Source: Clostridium_AD sp050717635
GTDB taxonomy: Bacteria; Bacillota; Clostridia; Clostridiales; Clostridiaceae
Direction: 5' to 3'
Length of the DNA stretch: 64,000 nt
NCBI RefSeq assembly: GCF_050717635.1
Contig: NZ_JBOITO010000025.1
Coordinates: 62,001 to 126,000 of the forward strand
The notes beneath the pieces are model-generated. The model searched no databases. It saw only the letters and a program-made list of their open reading frames with translations, and was not told where the DNA came from. Positions 19,259-27,909 of the stretch are shown here, one piece after another; within the stretch, counting starts at the first letter, position 1, and every line of letters begins with the position of its first letter. Both the position numbers and the translations under genes were made by a program.

Positions 19259-20362
19259 ATGACTAGCCGTGATAAAAGAAAAAAGGAAGGTTCCAAGCTA
19301 CTTATTATTGGCTTGTGTTTAGTTTTAAACACAACTACACTAATAGCTTGTTCAAATAAAACTAATAAAAATATAAACGAAAATAAACAAAATATAACAA
19401 GTAAGGATACTGAAATCAAAGGTGGGGGACAAATTAAAGAAAATAATAAAATTACAAAAATAGCCTTTGAGAAGAATGATGATATCTATCTTTACGATGA
19501 AATAAATGGACAAATTAAATCTTTGGGAGACAATTTAAAATTAAAGGATTTATTGAATATTTCTCCAGATAAGACAAAACTAATATTCAGAGAATTTAAT
19601 GAAGGAAAACAAGTATATCCTCCACATATAACTGTATATGATATTCAAACTGAAAATCTAACACATATTGTTATAGATAATATAAATGTTCAACAAATTG
19701 TTGAAATGAAATGGATTGATAATGAAAACATTTTGTTTACGGGGCACATTAATCCATCAGCTTCTGGGTATTCAGTTTACAATATAAAAAGAAGAAAAGA
19801 GCTAATTGCTTGCGTGGGGACCATAAGAGATGTAACAATAAGTAAAAAAAATATTCTTTATAGTGATACACCACATATATTTCCGCAGCGCAGAGCCAAC
19901 TTATATATCAATGGTAACAAAATTTTTGAATCTCAGAATGCTAATGAAGAAATATTTGAGGGGGTGCTATCTAAGGATGGTAAAGCGATTGCTTTCAGAA
20001 GTTCCGTGGCAAATGAAAATGATTTAAATGGTGAAGTAACTGTTTATCTTAATGTAGCTAAAATTAATAGTGATGAAAAATCAATAACTGATTTAAAGAA
20101 AATAAGTATGAGTAGTGATGTAAATGGGTATATAAAATTTGATGACAAAAACAATGTGAGTATAATAGATGATGAGTCCATATATAAGTTAAAAACTGAT
20201 GTTTTTATTAAAGAGAAAAATACTTTGTCAAAGGAAATAGAGATTTCAACTGAACAACTAAAACAGTTCAAACGAATTATGGCAGAGCAATTTCCAGAGG
20301 ATTTTATAACAGAACAAACATTATTAGAGGATATGGACATATACAATGTAATAGAATTTTGA
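19259..20362 (+). CDS. Lipoprotein with TolB-like beta-propeller repeats
   Basis: Read from the ATG at 19259, the protein starts with a basic stretch, a hydrophobic core and a lipobox TLIAC with C31 as the lipidated cysteine. It then has short strand-turn units such as DDIYLYDEINGQ and ISPDKTKLIFREF, typical of TolB/WD40-like propellers. A second start at 19214 also has a ribosome site (GAGGAG), giving a 15-residue N-terminal extension that would spoil a normal signal peptide; the inner start also has AAGGAG. I prefer 19259. The ligand or partner is unknown. It stands alone. Confidence 0.7.
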   Translation: MTSRDKRKKEGSKLLIIGLCLVLNTTTLIACSNKTNKNINENKQNITSKDTEIKGGGQIKENNKITKIAFEKNDDIYLYDEINGQIKSLGDNLKLKDLLNISPDKTKLIFREFNEGKQVYPPHITVYDIQTENLTHIVIDNINVQQIVEMKWIDNENILFTGHINPSASGYSVYNIKRRKELIACVGTIRDVTISKKNILYSDTPHIFPQRRANLYINGNKIFESQNANEEIFEGVLSKDGKAIAFRSSVANENDLNGEVTVYLNVAKINSDEKSITDLKKISMSSDVNGYIKFDDKNNVSIIDDESIYKLKTDVFIKEKNTLSKEIEISTEQLKQFKRIMAEQFPEDFITEQTLLEDMDIYNVIEF

Positions 20363-20433
20363 AATTTATAATTAATATTAAATCCACTAAAAGCGAATTA
20401 TTTACATAATTGTTTACAAAATATAAATATATG

Positions 20434-20462
20434 TTAACAAATATTTAAAAATTTGTTATAAT
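20434..20462 (+). promoter_or_regulatory. Promoter containing an inverted repeat
   Basis: A -35 TTAACA (20434-20439) and -10 TATAAT (20457-20462) are 17 bp apart. The spacer holds an 8-bp inverted repeat, TAACAAAT (20435-20442) and ATTTGTTA (20451-20458), which touches both boxes and could bind a repressor. It precedes the small membrane protein and the diguanylate cyclase. Confidence 0.55.
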
Positions 20463-20504
20463 AACCTTAAGACTTTTGGAAAAAAAAATGGAAGAAGGGT
20501 TATT

Positions 20505-20912
20505 ATGAAAAAGAAAAATTCGCCTAGAGTAATTAACACAAAAAATCAACGAAAGACTATACCAAGATTTATAATTAACAAATTGGGCATGTTAGTTGGG
20601 CTAATTTTACCAATAGCTTTATTCATAGCTTATTCTATGGATGTGAATTTTTTCTATATTACAGAAATTATATCTATTTTTGTTCTTATTATATGTATAG
20701 CTGCTTATTTAAAAGATGAAGTTATTTATCCGCGGTTTAAAGTTGTGCACCGTGGCAATAAAGTAGGTATTAAAAAAACAGCTGTGGACCAAAAACATAA
20801 CACAAAATTTTCTTTTTCGTTAAAAAAAGGGACAGTTCAAATGGTATTGTCAATATTAATAATTATAATATGTACTTTTTTAGGACAACTTATTTATAGG
20901 GCTATTGGATAA
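20505..20912 (+). CDS. Small two-helix membrane protein of unknown function
   Basis: The 135-residue protein has a basic N-terminus, helices at about 25-45 and 47-68, a basic loop and a last helix at about 107-130. I recognise no family. GAAGGG precedes the ATG at 20505. It lies 42 bp upstream of the diguanylate cyclase gene and probably shares its promoter, so a link to c-di-GMP signalling is possible but only by position. Confidence 0.6.
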   Translation: MKKKNSPRVINTKNQRKTIPRFIINKLGMLVGLILPIALFIAYSMDVNFFYITEIISIFVLIICIAAYLKDEVIYPRFKVVHRGNKVGIKKTAVDQKHNTKFSFSLKKGTVQMVLSILIIIICTFLGQLIYRAIG

Positions 20913-20954
20913 TTAGTATGTTAATAAGTCAAAAGTTTAAAAGGAAATGATATC

Positions 20955-22451
20955 ATGGGGGCGAAAAGTGAATTTCTGCTAGTATTTGCAATTTGTTTAT
21001 TTTTAGTAGTAATGCTTTTATTAATTTCTAATTTAAGACGGGCAAAAGATATGTTACAGAAAAGTAAAAAAGATCATGATTTTCTGAGAATACTCTTAGA
21101 TGCAATACCAAATCCTATATTTAGTAAGAATATTGACGGAGAATATATCGGTTTTAATACTGCTTTTGAACAATATTTGGGGCTTATAGAGGAACAAATT
21201 ATTAATAAAACAGATTATGAAATAAACCAAGGAAAAATATTAGAAATATATGATAAAGCGGATTCTGAGTTGATGCAGAGAAAAGGTAAACAGACTTATG
21301 AGTCTAAGGTGATATATGCAGATGGATCAGAACATGATGTGTTATTAAATAAAGCAACACTTATAGATAAAAATAATAGAGTTATGGGATTAGTGGGGGT
21401 TATGCTGGATATCACAGAACGTAAAATATATGAACAAAAGATAAGTAGATCATTAAATTTAAATCAAGCTATGCTTCAAGTAAGCCAATCTATTATTGGT
21501 ATAAATAACACAAATGAATTATTTGAATTAATATTAGAAAAGGCAATAAGTATTATTGAAAATGCACAATTTGGAAGTGTTTTGATTTTAGATGAAGATG
21601 GAATGTTAAAAATTGCTGTATCAAAAGGCTATAATATTAATTCAGCAAATAATTTTAGTATATCTTTACAAAGATCCTTTCTTTGGATAAAAACAATGGG
21701 AAATATAGAAAGAACAATTATTATTAATGATATTGCTAAGCTGCATGACGTAAATTTAGTAAATGTTTGTAAAAGTAGAGATCCATGGGATATAAAATCA
21801 TGTATTAGTGCACCGATTATAATTGAAAACAAACTTTATGGAATGATCAATGTAGATAGCAAGTGCGCTGATGTATTTAGTGAGGAAGACTTAGTAAGTA
21901 TGGAGCACTTTAGGAGTCAAATTGAAATAGCTATTAGTAAACAGAAATTATATGAAGAAACAATTTATTTATCTAGATATGATAAGCTAACTAATGTATT
22001 CAATAGGAGATATTTTGAGGAAATGTTTGATTTATACTTTAATAAAGCACTAAGATATAGTGAAGAATTTCAGCTAGCTATTTTTGATCTAAATGGGCTT
22101 AAGATTGTAAATGATACTTATGGGCATTTAGCAGGAGATAAGTATATTCAAACCTTCGCTAACAAATTAAAAAGTAATGTTAGGTCTTCTGATATTTTAG
22201 CTAGATATGGTGGGGATGAATTTATTGCTATATATTGGGGTACAAATCTAAAAAGTTTAGATGTTAAACTTGAAGAACTACTTAAGCAGCTAAAAAACAA
22301 CCCATTTAGTTTTGAAGGAAATCAAATTGTATGTAGTTTTAGCTATGGAATTGTAAGCTTCCCACAAGAAGCCCAAAGTTACAATCAGTTGGTGAAAGTT
22401 GCTGATGATAGGATGTATGAGAATAAAAGAGAAATAAAGAGTACTATTTAA
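20955..22451 (+). CDS. Membrane PAS-GAF-GGDEF diguanylate cyclase
   Basis: The domains run: one N-terminal membrane helix (5-25), PAS (about 38-155, with DITERK at its end), GAF (about 175-320) and GGDEF (about 330-495). The catalytic signature is intact, RYGGDEF with GGDEF at residues 419-423, and the inhibitory RxxD site is present as R410-D413, five residues before it. It should make c-di-GMP from two GTP in response to a small-molecule or redox signal, with product inhibition. AAAGGAAA precedes the ATG. Confidence 0.92.
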   Translation: MGAKSEFLLVFAICLFLVVMLLLISNLRRAKDMLQKSKKDHDFLRILLDAIPNPIFSKNIDGEYIGFNTAFEQYLGLIEEQIINKTDYEINQGKILEIYDKADSELMQRKGKQTYESKVIYADGSEHDVLLNKATLIDKNNRVMGLVGVMLDITERKIYEQKISRSLNLNQAMLQVSQSIIGINNTNELFELILEKAISIIENAQFGSVLILDEDGMLKIAVSKGYNINSANNFSISLQRSFLWIKTMGNIERTIIINDIAKLHDVNLVNVCKSRDPWDIKSCISAPIIIENKLYGMINVDSKCADVFSEEDLVSMEHFRSQIEIAISKQKLYEETIYLSRYDKLTNVFNRRYFEEMFDLYFNKALRYSEEFQLAIFDLNGLKIVNDTYGHLAGDKYIQTFANKLKSNVRSSDILARYGGDEFIAIYWGTNLKSLDVKLEELLKQLKNNPFSFEGNQIVCSFSYGIVSFPQEAQSYNQLVKVADDRMYENKREIKSTI

Positions 22452-22512
22452 TATGTAAGATGATGAGATTAATTCAAATAAACAAAAGATAAATATTAAA
22501 GGAGAGTTGAAT

Positions 22513-22764
22513 ATGAAGAATAGTTATAAGTTTTTTAGAAACAGTGAATGCCAATATTTTCCTTGCCATGAAGTTGAAAATGATGAGTGTTTTAATTGTC
22601 TGTTTTGCTATTGTCCATTGTATTTTCTTGAGAATTGTGGTGGAAACAAAAAAATGATAAATGGAATTAAAGATTGTTCATCTTGTATGATTCCACATTC
22701 TGAAAATGGATATGAATATATAGTTCATAAGATAATGGAAGTCAACAAAACAAAAAGAAAATAA
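22513..22764 (+). CDS. Cysteine-rich small domain protein
   Basis: Read from the ATG at 22513, which has AAAGGAG at the right distance (the TTG six bases earlier does not). The 83-residue protein has ten cysteines, in clusters ECQYFPCH, CFNCLFCYCPLY, NCGG and CSSCMIPH. This matches the cysteine-rich small domain (PF04071-type), a probable metal-binding unit found alone or fused to cobalamin genes. It follows the diguanylate cyclase by 61 bp; the functional link is unknown. Confidence 0.75.
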   Translation: MKNSYKFFRNSECQYFPCHEVENDECFNCLFCYCPLYFLENCGGNKKMINGIKDCSSCMIPHSENGYEYIVHKIMEVNKTKRK

Positions 22765-22767
22765 TGA

Positions 22768-22886
22768 GTATGCAATTTCTCCTGCGTGCCTTGCAAACTA
22801 ACTCCAAACTAGAAATTTGATTAAGAAATTTTAATTTAATAGTTTTATCGTTTATTATTGCAAGGCACTTTGGAGAAAATTCATAC
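22768..22886. repeat. Structured repeat element, copy A
   Basis: The ends pair (GTATG with CATAC, and CTCC with GGAG) and an inner 11-bp stem, GTGCCTTGCAA (22785-22795) with TTGCAAGGCAC (22858-22868), is perfect. A second copy lies at 58443-58558, where paired positions changed on both sides of the stems. It may be a structured RNA or a small palindromic mobile element. Confidence 0.7.
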
Positions 22887-22910
22887 TTTCTATACGTTAA
22901 TTATGTAAAG

Positions 22911-22951
22911 AAGGGCTATCGAAATGTGAAATAACATTTCGATAGCCCTTT
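22911..22951 (+). terminator. Strong intrinsic terminator
   Basis: A perfect 17-bp stem (22911-22927 with 22934-22950), a 6-nt loop and a T run. It ends the cyclase/cysteine-rich protein transcript after repeat copy A. Confidence 0.9.
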
Positions 22952-23108
22952 CTATATTTGCATTAATTAAAAAAACCAACAGTAGCTTAATTTGTTTGCT
23001 TATATGTAAACAATAATTAAAATGGTTTACAAAGTTAAAGCAAACGGATATAATGTATTATATAAACATAAGTGATAACATAGGATATGTTAGGAGGAAG
23101 GAATTAAT

Positions 23109-23867
23109 ATGGATATTTCGAAATTATTTTGGGAATCATCTGTAGATGATATTTGTAAGGGGTATATTTATGATAAAATTTCAGAAAATTATATTTGTCT
23201 TATTTGTGGAGAAAAATTCACTAGGGGACTTATATTTAAAGAAGATGGAGTGCTTATGGAAGCGGAGATGGCCGTTAAAATTCATATAAGTAAATCACAT
23301 GGATCTGTTTTTGACTATTTATTATCCTTAGATAAAAAATATACAGGATTATCAGAGATTCAAAGCAAAATTTTTGAATATTTTTATAAGGGTTATAGTG
23401 ATAAAGATATTGTGAAAATAGAAGGTGAAGGCAGTGAGTCAAATATCAGAAATCATAGATTTAAATTAAGAGAAAAAGAAAAGCAAGCAAAAACCTTTTT
23501 AGCTTTGATGACATTATTATCAAAAAATGAAAGCAATGATAATAATAAAAAATTAGTAGAAATTCATAGGAGGGCAACCATGGTTGATGAAAGATATGCC
23601 ATTACAGAAAAGGAGAGAGAAAATGTAATTAAAAATTACATTAAAAATGATAAGATAGTTAATATACCACGATCTGAAAAGAAGAAAATTATTATTCTAA
23701 AATATCTATCACAAAAGTTTCTACACAATAAAAAATATACAGAAACTGAAGTCAATGAAATTATAAAACAAATGCATGAAGATTTTGCAGCGCTTCGTAG
23801 ATATTTGATCCAATATGGATTTATGGATAGAGAGGATAATGGAAGCAGTTATTGGCTAAATGATTAA
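23109..23867 (+). CDS. DUF2087 regulator with zinc-knuckle and HTH-like part
   Basis: The 252-residue protein has an N-terminal zinc-binding segment (CLICGEKFTRG, then HISKSHG, residues about 31-65) and a LuxR-like helix-turn-helix (LSEIQSKIFEYFYKGYSDKD, about 80-125). Its C-terminus is a DUF2087 domain (IPRSEKKKIIILKYLSQKF, then DFAALRRYLIQYGFMDRE). It is presumably a cytoplasmic transcription factor. The next gene, a double acetyltransferase, starts 13 bp after the stop and is co-transcribed. Confidence 0.8.
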   Translation: MDISKLFWESSVDDICKGYIYDKISENYICLICGEKFTRGLIFKEDGVLMEAEMAVKIHISKSHGSVFDYLLSLDKKYTGLSEIQSKIFEYFYKGYSDKDIVKIEGEGSESNIRNHRFKLREKEKQAKTFLALMTLLSKNESNDNNKKLVEIHRRATMVDERYAITEKERENVIKNYIKNDKIVNIPRSEKKKIIILKYLSQKFLHNKKYTETEVNEIIKQMHEDFAALRRYLIQYGFMDREDNGSSYWLND

Positions 23868-23879
23868 AGGGGTGACTAA

Positions 23880-24776
23880 ATGGAAATTAAAAAGTTCAAG
23901 GAAGTATCTAATTTGCAAAAAAAAGAAATATATAAATTAATTAAAAGTTTAGATGTAACTTATAATAAATCCCTTATAGAAATGAATAGTGTGTATGAAA
24001 GTGATGTTTTTAATGAAGGAAATAATGTTTTTATTTTATTTGATTGTGGTCAAATTAAGGGAAGTATAGCTGTGATAACCAAAGAAATCAGTGTTAGAGG
24101 AGAGGCATTTATTACAGATGTTTATATTGAAAATGAAAATATAGAAAATAAATTATATTTACTGTTAAAAGAAATATTTGACTATTGCGATATTTGTAAC
24201 GCTAGAAATATAAAAATAGGTATTCGTGAAAGTGAAACGCATCTTATTCCCTATATTAATAAATTGAAATTCACACATATTTATGATGCGGTAGTTATGA
24301 AATATAGGGGAAATAAAAATATAGTATTAAAAGCAAATAAAGAGATAGAACTTCTGCCTCTTTCTATTTTAAATTCGCATGAATATATGAATATTCAAAA
24401 CCAGGCTTTTATAAATAGCCCTAATGGCTCAACAATTGATGAATTTGAGGTAAAGGATTATATAGTTCAATATACTAATGATGAAGATTTAATTGGAATA
24501 TGTTTTACCGGGAAAAAACCGTGTGGAGTATATGAACTATCTATAAATCGAGATGTAGGATGGATTAATACATTAGGGATTGCGCCTGTTTTTCAAAACA
24601 AAGGACTGGGGAAAGCGTTAATAGTGAAATGTATTGAAAAGCTACGGGAAAGAAAAATAGATCAAATTAAGCTTTTAGTAATTACTACTAATTACGTTGC
24701 AGTAAAGATGTATAGAGATAGTGGATTTATAGATGAAAAAGTATTTTCTTATTGGTTTCAAAAGAATATTTACTGA
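23880..24776 (+). CDS. Tandem GNAT acetyltransferase
   Basis: At 298 residues this is two GNAT units in one chain. The C-terminal unit (about 165-298) has the acetyl-CoA loop QNKGLGKAL near residue 240 after the strand GWINTLGIAP, and ends with TTNYVAVKMYRDSGF. The N-terminal unit (1-150) is degenerate, without a clear Q/RxxGxG/A motif. The substrate is unknown. GGGGTG precedes the ATG; it is in an operon with the DUF2087 regulator. Confidence 0.8.
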   Translation: MEIKKFKEVSNLQKKEIYKLIKSLDVTYNKSLIEMNSVYESDVFNEGNNVFILFDCGQIKGSIAVITKEISVRGEAFITDVYIENENIENKLYLLLKEIFDYCDICNARNIKIGIRESETHLIPYINKLKFTHIYDAVVMKYRGNKNIVLKANKEIELLPLSILNSHEYMNIQNQAFINSPNGSTIDEFEVKDYIVQYTNDEDLIGICFTGKKPCGVYELSINRDVGWINTLGIAPVFQNKGLGKALIVKCIEKLRERKIDQIKLLVITTNYVAVKMYRDSGFIDEKVFSYWFQKNIY

Positions 24777-24898
24777 TAATTAGGTTACTATACATTATAA
24801 AAAGATATCATTGTAAAATCAGTATGATAACGTGTATAATTATAATTAGGTATTTGTGTTAAAAATGTAACTATTTAATATTGGAAAGGGGGGAGAGA

Positions 24899-25522
24899 AT
24901 GTCCGAGTGGTGGAGTAGTATTGGAAGTTTTGAAAGGTTATTTTGGGTTATTGCATTTCCATCCACGGCAGTATTTATACTACAAATAATAATGACGTTT
25001 ATGGGTCTAGGAGATCATGGGGATATGATTAGTGATATCCAAGAATCAATCGATGATATTCCAGGGGATTCATTAGATCTAGATAATGGTGCTGGCGAAT
25101 TTTTAGATTTTAAGTACAAATTTAAGTTAGTTACTATAAGAAGCGTAATTGTATTTTTTACCATATTTGCTTGGACTGGGATTGTGGCAACAACATCAGG
25201 TAAAAGTAAGATAACGACTATTATTGTAGCCTTAATTGCTGGTTTTGTAATGATGTATATAGTATCCTATCTCTATTATTTCTTAAACAAGTTTGTAGAA
25301 GATGGAACTATGAATACAAAGAATGCAATTAACAAAGAAGGTCTAGTTTATTTAACTATCCCAAGTGGAAGAAAAGCTAGTGGAAAAGTAGAAGTAGTGG
25401 TTCAAGGTGCATTAAGATTACTTGATGCTGTAACGGATGGAGATGACATACCTACAGGAAGCAAAATAGTAGTTATAAGTATCTCGGAAGATCAGCTTTT
25501 GCTGGTGGAAAAAATAGATTAA
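24899..25522 (+). CDS. NfeD-like (YuaF) membrane protein
   Basis: Read from the ATG at 24899, which has GGGGGGAG upstream; the TTG at 24881 has no site. The 207-residue protein has an N-terminal helix, two central helices (about 75-95 and 105-130) and a C-terminal OB-fold of the NfeD type (GLVYLTIPSGRKASGKVEVVVQGA). NfeD proteins partner with flotillins in membrane microdomains. The flotillin gene follows 18 bp later, as in the Bacillus yuaF-yuaG pair. Confidence 0.87.
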   Translation: MSEWWSSIGSFERLFWVIAFPSTAVFILQIIMTFMGLGDHGDMISDIQESIDDIPGDSLDLDNGAGEFLDFKYKFKLVTIRSVIVFFTIFAWTGIVATTSGKSKITTIIVALIAGFVMMYIVSYLYYFLNKFVEDGTMNTKNAINKEGLVYLTIPSGRKASGKVEVVVQGALRLLDAVTDGDDIPTGSKIVVISISEDQLLLVEKID

Positions 25523-25540
25523 GATTAAGGGAGGAAATTT

Positions 25541-26962
25541 ATGCCAACGGATAATATTTACGGAATTATTTTACCAATCATTGTTGTTGTAGCAATTTTT
25601 ATAACCATACTTGCGGTGTTTGCAAGGTACAAGAAATGTCCTTCAGACAAAGTTCTTGTTGTATATGGTATGACAGGGAAAGGAAAAGATGGAGAGACAC
25701 GATCAGCTAAATGTATTCATGGTGGAGCAGCATTCATAATTCCTGTAATACAAAGTTATAAATTTTTAGATTTAACACCAATATCTATTGAAGTTAATTT
25801 AACAAATGCACTTAGTAAGCAAAACATTAGAGTTGATGTACCTTCTAGGTTTACAGTAGGTATTTCTACAGAATCATCAATTATGCCTAATGCAGCTGAG
25901 AGGCTACTAGGATTAGGTCAAAACGAAATTCAAGAATTAGCTAAAGATATAATCTTTGGTCAATTAAGACTAGTTGTTGCTACTATGGATATTGAAGAAA
26001 TAAACTCGGATAGAGATAAATTTTTATTAAATGTTGCTTCAAATGTAGAAGCTGAGCTTAAAAAAATAGGTTTAAAGCTTATAAACGTTAATGTTACTGA
26101 TATCAGAGACGAGTCAGGATATATTGAAGCTCTTGGTAAAGAAGCAGCAGCTAAAGCCATCAATGATGCTAAGAAAACTGTAGCTGAAAAGAATAGAGAT
26201 GGTGCAATAGGTGAGGCAGATGCGAAGCAAGATGAAAGAGTCAGAGTATCAGCAGCTAATGCTAAAGCTACAGAAGGAGAAAATTTAGCTAAGATAACTG
26301 TTGCTAATTCAGAGGCAGAAAGAATGGAAAGACAAGCAGAAGCTAATAGAAGATCAAATGCATCACAAAAAGTTCAAGAAGCTAAAGCCCTTGAAGAATC
26401 ATATGTTGCAGAGGAATTGGCAGAAAAAGCTCGTGCTAATAGAGAAAGATCTACAAAAGAAGCAGACGTAATAGTTCACGCTGAAATCGAAAAGAGAAGA
26501 GTGGAAATTGATGCGGAAGCAAAAGCTGAAACAATAAGAAGAATAGCCAAAGGTGAAGCAGATGCAACTCTAGCTAGAATGGAAGCAGAAGCTAAAGGTA
26601 ACATGGAGATATTAACTAAACAAGCAGAAGGCTTAAAGAAAATTGTAGAAGCGGCAGGTAACAGTGCAGAAAATGCAGTAATGCTTATGATGACTGATAA
26701 AATCGAGCAACTTGTTACATTACAAGTTGAAGCTATTAAAAATATTAAAATTGATAAAATTACTGTTTGGGATACAATGGGCGGAAATGGTAATGGTACC
26801 CCAACTACAGCAAACTTTTTATCAGGGATGTTAAAATCCGTTCCACCACTACAAGATGTATTTAAGTCAGCGGGTATGGAACTTCCAAACTATCTTAAAG
26901 GTAATTTTACTAAAGAAGATACAAATAAAAATGAGCAGGAAGCAGAACTAGTAGAAAAATAA
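25541..26962 (+). CDS. Flotillin family protein (YuaG/FloT-like)
   Basis: A membrane-scaffold protein. It has an N-terminal helix (8-27), an SPFH domain (about 30-200, with EIQELAKDIIFGQLR and the NVTDIRDESGYIEALGKEAAAKA junction) and a long Ala/Glu-rich coiled coil (about 205-370) with the EA-repeats typical of flotillins. It ends in a Gly/Pro-containing tail. The 473-residue length is somewhat below Bacillus FloT. GGGAGG precedes the ATG. It forms an operon with the NfeD-like gene. Confidence 0.92.
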   Translation: MPTDNIYGIILPIIVVVAIFITILAVFARYKKCPSDKVLVVYGMTGKGKDGETRSAKCIHGGAAFIIPVIQSYKFLDLTPISIEVNLTNALSKQNIRVDVPSRFTVGISTESSIMPNAAERLLGLGQNEIQELAKDIIFGQLRLVVATMDIEEINSDRDKFLLNVASNVEAELKKIGLKLINVNVTDIRDESGYIEALGKEAAAKAINDAKKTVAEKNRDGAIGEADAKQDERVRVSAANAKATEGENLAKITVANSEAERMERQAEANRRSNASQKVQEAKALEESYVAEELAEKARANRERSTKEADVIVHAEIEKRRVEIDAEAKAETIRRIAKGEADATLARMEAEAKGNMEILTKQAEGLKKIVEAAGNSAENAVMLMMTDKIEQLVTLQVEAIKNIKIDKITVWDTMGGNGNGTPTTANFLSGMLKSVPPLQDVFKSAGMELPNYLKGNFTKEDTNKNEQEAELVEK

Positions 26963-26986
26963 AAATATTAAATTTTCTGAATAGTA

Positions 26987-27015
26987 TTGCTTTTGAACTA
27001 ATTACAGATTATAAT
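26987..27015 (+). promoter_or_regulatory. Promoter of the lysine-fermentation operon
   Basis: A -35 TTGCTT (26987-26992) and -10 TATAAT (27010-27015) are 17 bp apart. Transcription would start near 27022, about 30 nt before the riboswitch P1 stem. Confidence 0.65.
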
Positions 27016-27050
27016 TAGCTTAGAATTAAAAAATAAAATTAAATAAGTTA

Positions 27051-27228
27051 ACATAGATAGAGGAGCAAGTAAACTGGTAGTTTTTGAATGTTAAGGATAG
27101 GAACATCCGATATCAAAAATGAAGTATTTATTTGCCGAAAGAGTATTTTGGTTCTTCAATATATTCTTGGGGGTAGAAAGTAGTAGTTCTATCACTGCCA
27201 TAATTTTTTTATGGAGAGCTATTTATGT
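27051..27228 (+). promoter_or_regulatory. Lysine riboswitch (L-box) aptamer
   Basis: The conserved blocks of the lysine aptamer appear in order: GATAGAGGAGC at the 5' side, TTGCCGAAA, TTGGGGG, and ATGGAGAGCTAT at the 3' side. P1 forms between 27051-27060 and 27219-27228 over 10 bp with one G-U pair. An intrinsic terminator follows at 27277-27305, ahead of kal. The terminator's left arm (GGCACTGA, 27279-27286) can also pair at 7 of 8 positions with TCACTGCC in the aptamer core (27192-27199), a possible switch. Whether lysine turns the operon on or off cannot be read from sequence alone. Confidence 0.9.
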
Positions 27229-27276
27229 AATGAAAGTTTATTTTCATTGCATTAATAGTAAATTATTTTGTTTATT

Positions 27277-27305
27277 AAGGCACTGAAAGTTCAGTGCCTT
27301 TTTTT
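27277..27305 (+). terminator. Riboswitch-controlled terminator
   Basis: A 10-bp stem (27277-27286 with 27291-27300) with an AAGT loop is followed by seven T. It lies between the lysine aptamer and kal. Confidence 0.88.
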
Positions 27306-27363
27306 AATGCAAAGAAAATAAGTATTACAAAACTAACCATTACATAAAAAAGGAGGAAGTAAA

Positions 27364-27744
27364 ATGAAATCTTTAATCAGATTAAGAATGAGTACTCATG
27401 ATGCACATTATGGTGGGAATTTAGTGGATGGAGCTAAAATGCTTCAATTATTTGGAGATGTAGCTACAGAACTTTTAATTTTAAACGATGGTGATGAAGG
27501 ATTATTCAAAGCATATGATGCTGTTGAATTCTTAGCTCCAGTCTATGCAGGTGATTTTATAGAAGCTGTTGGAGAAATAGTGACTGTAGGAAATTCATCA
27601 AGAAAAATGATTTTTGAAGCAAGAAAAGTTATAGTACCAAGACCAGATATAAATGATTCAGCTTGTGACGTATTAGAAACACCTATAGTGGTTTGCAGGG
27701 CAAGTGGAACTTGCGTAGTACCTAAAGATAAACAAAGGAAATAA
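27364..27744 (+). CDS. kal: 3-aminobutyryl-CoA ammonia-lyase
   Basis: Kal removes ammonia from L-3-aminobutyryl-CoA to give crotonyl-CoA, a late step of lysine fermentation. The 126-residue protein has the hotdog fold expected of the family, with HDAHYGGNLVDGAKMLQLFGDV near residue 11 and the loop EFLAPVYAGDFIEAVGEI near 56. AGGAGG precedes the ATG. It is the first gene after the lysine riboswitch, so its expression is directly under lysine control. Confidence 0.92.
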   Translation: MKSLIRLRMSTHDAHYGGNLVDGAKMLQLFGDVATELLILNDGDEGLFKAYDAVEFLAPVYAGDFIEAVGEIVTVGNSSRKMIFEARKVIVPRPDINDSACDVLETPIVVCRASGTCVVPKDKQRK

Positions 27745-27909
27745 TACATCAATGTAAACCTTTTCACATTATAGAGCTATAAGCTAGAAATTAACAATTG
27801 AATAAATTCATGACAAATCATAATAATATATATAACTTATAATAAAAATTAGGGTGGATAAAAATCAAAAATTGTTATATATCCTAGATGAATATAAGGA
27901 GGTAAGTAC

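Noticed and set aside
22768..22886. Plain intrinsic terminator
   Set aside because: A separate, much stronger terminator lies at 22911-22951, and the element's long internal conserved blocks and second copy are not explained by termination alone.
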